Below are positions 4,693 to 9,182 of a stretch of 9,182 nt of DNA, in pieces. A model generated the notes under the pieces. It was given only the letters and a program-made list of their open reading frames with translations. It was not told where the DNA came from and searched no databases. The stretch covers positions 1 through 9,182 of the forward strand of contig JAJZHR010000062.1 of NCBI GenBank assembly GCA_021810815.1. The letters run 5' to 3'. Position numbers and translations under genes: made by a program. This DNA is from Acidobacteriota bacterium (GTDB taxonomy: Bacteria > Acidobacteriota > Terriglobia > Terriglobales > Acidobacteriaceae). Numbering within the stretch: position 1 is the first letter of the stretch; every line of letters starts with the position of its first letter.

Positions 4693-7500
4693 ATGGCCGC
4701 AAACGAGAATCCGCCGCAAAAGCCCGCTGTCTACCTGCTCGACTCGATGGCGTTCATCTTCCGCGCCTACCATGCCATGCAGCGCCAGCGACCGATGTCC
4801 ACGCGCACCGGCATTCCTACCGCAGCGACGTATGTGTTCGTGAACATGATCAACAAGCTGCGGCGCGACTTTGCGCCGGAATATCTGGCCGCTGTCTACG
4901 ACCTGAGCGGGCCCGTCTTTCGCGATGAACAGGCGAAGGGACTGACCAATGTACGCAGGTACAGCGCGAAGACACAGCAGTTCGAGACCGTCGATTACCA
5001 GGGCTACAAGGCCAATCGCAAGGAGATGCCGGCGGACCTTGCGCAGCAGTTGCCCTACATCCGCCGCGCGCTTGAGGCGTTCCGCATTCCCATCCTGTCG
5101 CACGAGGGCTACGAGGCGGACGACGTCATCGGCACGCTGGCCCGCAAGGCCGCCGACGCAGGCCACCGCGTCTTCGTCGTCTCCAGCGACAAGGACATGA
5201 TGCAGCTGGTGAACGACCGCGTGGTGGTGCTGAATCCAGCGAAGGACAACCTGATCCTTGATCGCGAAGGGGTGCGGAAGACGCTCGGCGTGCCTCCGGA
5301 GCAGGTGGTCGATGTGATGGCGCTGCGCGGCGACTCCATCGACAACATCCCCGGCGCTCCCGGCATCGGCGACAAGGGATCGGTGGAGCTGATCCAGCAG
5401 TTCGGCAGCGTGGAGGCAGCGCTCGACCATGCAAGCGATGTGAAGCACAAGACCTATCGCGAGTCGCTCGAGCACAATCGCGAGACGGTGCTGCTGAGCA
5501 AGGAGCTGGTGACCATCCATTGCAGCGTCCCGGTCGAGTTCGACCTGCAGGAGATGCGCACGCAGGAAGCGGATGTCGCTGCCTGCCGCGCCCTCTTCAC
5601 GGAGCTTGAGTTCACCACGCTGCTGAAGGAGCTTGGCCCCGAGGTGGAACTCAACCCGGCGGAATACAACCTGCAGCCGACGGCGGAGGACATTGCCGCG
5701 CTGCTGCAACACGCGCGCGAGCATGGGCTTGCGCTGGCGGTGGATACAACCGGACTGGTTACGGCGGAGACTGCGGCAGAGTCGGCCGCGGAGGACGAAG
5801 CGGCGGAGCCGGAGCCGGCGCAGCAGGGAATGCTGATGCTGACGCATGAGGAGTCCGCGCCTGGCGATGAAGCCGCGACGTCGGCGGGAGCTGGTTCCGC
5901 AGCAGCGCCAATGCTGTGGATCGGTGTTGCCGCGGAGCCGAACAAGGCCCTGCGCGTGCAGCTTGGCTCGCCTGGAGCGGAGCCCTTGCGCACGGCCCTC
6001 GAAGATCCCGCGCTGCCCAAGTCGCTGCATGATCTGAAGGCTGTCCTGCGCGCCCTGGAGCCGCTGGGCATCACGCTTGCCGGAGTTCGCGACGATGTGA
6101 TGCTCTACTCCTACCTGGTGAATCCGACGCACGCCAGCCACAAGATCGAGGACGTGGTCGCGCGCTTCAGCAACCGTCCGCTGGCGCGCGCTGACGAGTC
6201 GAAACTCCCCGAAGCAGCAGATGCGGTTCGCAAGCTAGCGCCTGTGCTGCGTTCGGACATCGAGAAGGCGGGAACGCTGAAGGTGTACGAGGAGATCGAC
6301 CTGCCGCTCGTCCCTGTGCTTCTGCGCATGGAGCAGGCGGGGGTGCGCATCGACTCGGAAGTGCTGCGCGAAATGTCCGGCAAGATGGTGGTTGAAATGG
6401 ACCGCCTCGCCGAGCGCATCTGCGCCCTCGCCGACTGCAAATTCAACATCAACTCCCCCAGGCAGCTCGGCGATGTGCTCTTCAACAAGATGGGCCTGCC
6501 GAAGCCGACGAAGCATGGCAAAGGGAAGGTCGTCTCCACCGCCGTCGATGTGCTGGAGGAGTTGGCCGAGCAGCATGAAGTGCCCCGCCTCGTCCTCGAA
6601 TATCGCCAGCTTGCGAAGCTGAAGTCGAACTATCTTGACTCTCTGCCCCTGCTCGCAGATCCAGCAACGGGCCGTGTTCACACGACCTTCAATCAGGTGG
6701 GAACGGCGACCGGAAGGCTCTCCTCCACCAAGCCGAATTTGCAGAATATTCCGGTGAAGACGGCGCTTGGCCGCGAGATTCGCGCCGCCTTTATCGCCGC
6801 CCCCGGTCATGTGCTGCTGTCTGCCGACTATTCGCAAATCGAGCTGCGCCTGATGGCACACTTTTCGCAGGACCCGCTGCTGCTGAAGGCCTTCCGTGCG
6901 AGCGAGGACATCCACACGCTGACTGCTTCCGAGGTCTTTGGCGTGCCTCCGATGATGATGGACAAGGAGACGCGCAACCGCGCCAAGGCGGTGAACTTCG
7001 GCATCGTCTACGGCATTTCTCCGTTCGGCCTGGCAGCGCAGCTTGGCATCGACCAGCGCGAGGCGCGCCAATACATCGAGACGTATTTCGAGCGCTACAA
7101 AGGCGTGCGCGCGTTCATTGACCAGACGCTGGAGGCCACGCGCCGCGACCAGGCGGTGCGCACCCTCTTCGGCCGCATGCGCCCCATTCCGGACATCCTC
7201 TCCAGCAACGCCAACCTGCGCGGCTTTGCCGAGCGCACCGCCGTGAACACGCCCCTGCAAGGCACCGCCGCCGACCTGATCAAAGTGGCCATGATCCGCA
7301 TCGACGCCGCCCTGCGCCAGCGCAAGCTGAGGGCGCTGATGACGCTCCAGGTCCACGACGAACTGCTCTTCGACGTTCCCGAGGAGGAAGTAGAAGAACT
7401 CCGCGCGCTGGTGCATCAGGAGATGGAGCACGTGGTGGAACTGAGCGTCCCCATCGTCGCCGAAGCCGGTGTGGGAGCGAACTGGCGCGACATGCAGTAG
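4693..7500 (+). CDS. polA: DNA polymerase I
   Basis: PolA fills gaps in excision repair and removes primer RNA from Okazaki fragments. From the ATG at 4693 it has 935 residues. The 5' nuclease domain (about 12-310) carries D17 in LLDS, YEADDVIG (140-147), SSDKDMMQ (164-171) and GDSIDNIPG (213-221), so it looks active. Against E. coli PolA it has about 20 extra residues (near 80-100). The proofreading domain (about 340-540) looks degraded: motif Exo I reads DTTG (351-354) where E. coli has DTET, and about 40 extra acidic, Ala-rich residues follow it. Polymerase motifs are intact: SADYSQIELR with D712, RNRAKAVNFGIVYG (761-774) with F769, and QVHDELLFDV with D889. An upstream in-frame ATG at 4660 would add 11 residues not matched by the family; the 4693 start places D17 close to its usual position (D13 in E. 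coli). Confidence 0.97.
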   Translation: MAANENPPQKPAVYLLDSMAFIFRAYHAMQRQRPMSTRTGIPTAATYVFVNMINKLRRDFAPEYLAAVYDLSGPVFRDEQAKGLTNVRRYSAKTQQFETVDYQGYKANRKEMPADLAQQLPYIRRALEAFRIPILSHEGYEADDVIGTLARKAADAGHRVFVVSSDKDMMQLVNDRVVVLNPAKDNLILDREGVRKTLGVPPEQVVDVMALRGDSIDNIPGAPGIGDKGSVELIQQFGSVEAALDHASDVKHKTYRESLEHNRETVLLSKELVTIHCSVPVEFDLQEMRTQEADVAACRALFTELEFTTLLKELGPEVELNPAEYNLQPTAEDIAALLQHAREHGLALAVDTTGLVTAETAAESAAEDEAAEPEPAQQGMLMLTHEESAPGDEAATSAGAGSAAAPMLWIGVAAEPNKALRVQLGSPGAEPLRTALEDPALPKSLHDLKAVLRALEPLGITLAGVRDDVMLYSYLVNPTHASHKIEDVVARFSNRPLARADESKLPEAADAVRKLAPVLRSDIEKAGTLKVYEEIDLPLVPVLLRMEQAGVRIDSEVLREMSGKMVVEMDRLAERICALADCKFNINSPRQLGDVLFNKMGLPKPTKHGKGKVVSTAVDVLEELAEQHEVPRLVLEYRQLAKLKSNYLDSLPLLADPATGRVHTTFNQVGTATGRLSSTKPNLQNIPVKTALGREIRAAFIAAPGHVLLSADYSQIELRLMAHFSQDPLLLKAFRASEDIHTLTASEVFGVPPMMMDKETRNRAKAVNFGIVYGISPFGLAAQLGIDQREARQYIETYFERYKGVRAFIDQTLEATRRDQAVRTLFGRMRPIPDILSSNANLRGFAERTAVNTPLQGTAADLIKVAMIRIDAALRQRKLRALMTLQVHDELLFDVPEEEVEELRALVHQEMEHVVELSVPIVAEAGVGANWRDMQ

Positions 7501-7592
7501 GTAGAAGGTGGGCTCTTGCCGGACTTTCGGCGGGATACCGGGTGCCCGACGTCAGGTTCCTGAAACGTGCTTTATAAGGGTGGAGAAATCCA

Positions 7593-8792
7593 ATGCGCAG
7601 CGTAGCATTCATCTTCGGTCTGCTCTGCCTCCTCACCGTGCTGCTGGACGCGTTCCAGACCATGATCCTGCCGCGGCGTCCGCAGGGCCGCTTTCGCATC
7701 ACGCGCCTGTTCTTCATCCTGACCTGGAGGCCGTGGCATCTGATGGCGCGGCGCATTCGCTCTGTCAAGGCGCGCGACACCTTCTACAGCATCTACGGCC
7801 CGCTCTCGCTGCCTCTGCTGCTCGTCGTCTGGGCGGTGGGGCTGATTGTTGGCTTCGGCCTCCTCTATTTCGCTCTGGGGACGCCGTTCAGCGATCCCAT
7901 GTTCGCCGGCCAGCTTCCTTCCGCAGCGAGCCGTCTGCGCACGGATCTCTACGTCAGCGGGACCACGCTCTTTACCCTCGGTCTCGGAGATGTTGTTCCC
8001 CGGAGCATGACGCCGCGCGCTCTCCTGATTCTGGAGTCCGGCATGGGCCTCGGCTTTGTCGCCGTGGTTATCGGCTATCTGCCCGTGCTCTACGCTGCGT
8101 TCTCGCGCAGGGAGGTGAGCGTCGCCCTGCTGGATGCGCGCGCCGGATCGCCGCCCACGGCGACGGAGCTGGTGCGGCGGCACAACTTCGATGGCGGGAC
8201 GGACGAACTGATTCTTTTGCTGGAGGAGTGGGAGCGATGGTCGGCCGAGCTGCTGGAGAGCCACATCTCCTATCCCGTGCTGTGCTACTTCCGCTCCCAG
8301 CATGACAACCAGAACTGGCTGACGGCGCTGACCTCGGTGCTCGACACCTGCTCGCTGCTGATCGCCAGCATCCGCGGCAACTCCGCGCGGCAGGCCCAGT
8401 TGACCTTTGCCATGGCGCGCCACGCCATCGCCGACCTGACGCAGGTGTTCAACCTGCAGCCGGTGCAGCCGCCGGTCGATCGCCTGAGCCGCGAGGAGTT
8501 CGGCCGCATGTGCGGCGAACTCTCTGACGCCGGCGTCAGCCTGTGCGCCGACCCCTCGTCTGCGGCCCGGCTGGATCGCATGCGCTCCCTCTATGAGGGG
8601 CACGCGTATGCCTTGAGCCAATACCTCGCCATCCCCCTGCAGCCATGGGTGGCAGGCAGGCCGCTCAGGAGTATTTGGCAGACGGTGTCGCAGGTGCGGG
8701 CAGAGGCCGAGGCGGTCAACCGCGGAGCACCCAGCGCCACAGCATCCTCCGCTCCGGAGCCGCTGCCGCACGACGAGAATCATCACTTCTGA
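7593..8792 (+). CDS. Potassium-channel-like membrane protein with long C-terminal domain
   Basis: This 399-residue protein resembles the bacterial ion-channel family (Ion_trans_2 type). A first hydrophobic helix (about 4-24) runs into DAFQTMILPRRP (19-30), a motif I associate with this family. A basic, aromatic stretch follows (34-63), then a membrane helix at about 70-95. A pore loop with GTTLFTLGLGDVVP (123-136) and another helix (about 143-170) complete the channel core. The filter TLGLGD (128-133) differs from the usual TVGYGD by leucine at the tyrosine position. Residues 171-399 look soluble and mostly helical; no nucleotide-binding RCK pattern (GxGxxG) or cyclic-nucleotide motif is apparent, and the tail ends in HDENHHF. 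A tetramer conducting K+ or another monovalent cation is likely but unproven. GGAG at 7582-7585, 7 bases before the ATG, supports the start. TATAAG at 7573-7578 is a weak possible -10, so the gene may have its own promoter apart from polA. Confidence 0.85.
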   Translation: MRSVAFIFGLLCLLTVLLDAFQTMILPRRPQGRFRITRLFFILTWRPWHLMARRIRSVKARDTFYSIYGPLSLPLLLVVWAVGLIVGFGLLYFALGTPFSDPMFAGQLPSAASRLRTDLYVSGTTLFTLGLGDVVPRSMTPRALLILESGMGLGFVAVVIGYLPVLYAAFSRREVSVALLDARAGSPPTATELVRRHNFDGGTDELILLLEEWERWSAELLESHISYPVLCYFRSQHDNQNWLTALTSVLDTCSLLIASIRGNSARQAQLTFAMARHAIADLTQVFNLQPVQPPVDRLSREEFGRMCGELSDAGVSLCADPSSAARLDRMRSLYEGHAYALSQYLAIPLQPWVAGRPLRSIWQTVSQVRAEAEAVNRGAPSATASSAPEPLPHDENHHF

Positions 8793-8834
8793 AAGGGGTT
8801 TGATAGATCAGGAGGCGGGATTGCGTCTCGGAAG

Positions 8835-9176
8835 CTACCGCTGCATCACTTCTTCCAGCGTCGCTACCATCGAAGCGAGCACCTCTGCATCGGCCAGCGT
8901 CGCCTGCCTGCCAAACAGGATCGACTCGATGCTGCGCGCCGCCTCGGTTCCATCCTGGAAGCCGAAGGTCCCCAGCACGCCGGCAAGATTGTGCGCTGCG
9001 AAGATCGCCGCCTCGTGCTCGTCCGCAGGAAGCGCTCCCTTCGACTGGATCGTTTCGCTGGCCGCGCGCAGCAGGGCGACCCGCTTCGCCATCACAGGCT
9101 TGCTCTTCTCCCAGATGCCGGCAAGCAGGGCATCCATCTTCCGGTCCAGCTTCTGCTCATCATCCGCTTCGCCCAT
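8835..9176 (-). CDS. HPt domain phosphotransfer protein, start possibly outside window
   Basis: Histidine phosphotransfer (HPt) proteins carry phosphate between receiver domains in multistep phosphorelays. In the 113 visible residues, AHNLAGVLGTFGF (61-73) matches the HPt helix motif AHxLKGxxGxxG, with H62 as the phosphorylation site. Alanine replaces the lysine usually found three residues after it (A65 in HNLAG). Long amphipathic helices flank it (about 7-45 and 76-113), as expected for a four-helix bundle. No kinase or receiver domain is attached within the window. The ATG at 9176-9174 is the first start visible, but the frame remains open to the window edge, so the true start may lie further upstream or the domain may be the end of a larger protein. 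It converges with the channel gene, 42 bases apart; the kinase or receiver partner is not visible. Confidence 0.8.
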   Translation of the reverse strand: MGEADDEQKLDRKMDALLAGIWEKSKPVMAKRVALLRAASETIQSKGALPADEHEAAIFAAHNLAGVLGTFGFQDGTEAARSIESILFGRQATLADAEVLASMVATLEEVMQR

Positions 9177-9182
9177 AGGATT

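Noticed and set aside
4663..6141. Open frame of 492 codons on the minus strand across the first half of polA, with another of 398 codons at 6235-7431
   Set aside because: Both mirror polA, whose motifs are unmistakable. Their translations show no family motif.
7518..7548. Small hairpins after polA (GCCG/CGGC at 7518-7531 and CGGG/CCCG at 7539-7548)
   Set aside because: The stems are only 4 bp, one loop is just 2 bases, and there is no T-run. Such stems are expected by chance in GC-rich DNA.
7572..8786. Open frame of 404 codons on the minus strand, antisense to the channel-like gene
   Set aside because: The translation is low-complexity with His, Arg, Gln and Gly and shows no domain. The plus-strand frame has membrane helices and a pore motif, so the antisense frame is a shadow.
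8816..8830. Possible bidirectional terminator between the convergent channel and HPt genes
   Set aside because: CGGGA and TCTCG pair over only 5 bp including one G-T pair, and no T-run lies on either side, so it does not qualify as an intrinsic terminator.

Overview
The window looks like an ordinary stretch of a GC-rich bacterial chromosome. Six complete genes lie on the plus strand, and one gene lies on the minus strand at the right edge. The proteins suggest an acidobacterium (Acidobacteriota, Terriglobia/Acidobacteriaceae-like). The clues are the form of DNA polymerase I (an extra segment in the 5' nuclease and a degenerate proofreading domain), the DUF374-type acyltransferase, the channel-like protein and the HPt protein. 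This placement is inference from protein character; there is no rRNA here to prove it. I see no tRNA, rRNA, CRISPR array, insertion sequence, phage gene or integrase, and no non-coding stretch longer than about 100 bases.

Left part (1-2753): a short leader with a small palindrome and a 15-base tandem repeat precedes a two-gene ABC exporter. The ATPase (98-1000) and NatB-type permease (993-2243) overlap by 8 bases and are surely translated together. A small SRPBCC-fold protein (2271-2753) follows after 27 bases and is probably in the same transcript.

Middle (2774-7500): a DUF374-type lysophospholipid acyltransferase, then queA (tRNA queuosine synthesis), then polA (DNA polymerase I). The acyltransferase and queA use GTG starts. 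All three genes have a -10-like hexamer (TACAAT, TAGAAT, TAGACT) ending only 5 to 8 bases before the start codon and no well-placed Shine-Dalgarno sequence. This suggests leaderless or nearly leaderless transcripts. By contrast, the permease, the SRPBCC gene and the channel gene have purine-rich ribosome binding sites at normal spacing.

Right part (7593-9182): a membrane protein with a potassium-channel-like pore loop (filter TLGLGD instead of TVGYGD) and a large uncharacterised soluble C-terminus. It converges on a minus-strand HPt phosphotransfer protein whose start may lie beyond the window edge.

The genes do not form one obvious pathway. They are a mix of membrane/envelope functions (exporter, acyltransferase, channel) and housekeeping functions (tRNA modification, DNA repair/replication). 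No strong candidate for a new system was found. The most interesting points are the leaderless promoter pattern, the altered proofreading site of PolA and the non-canonical channel filter with its unassigned cytoplasmic domain.
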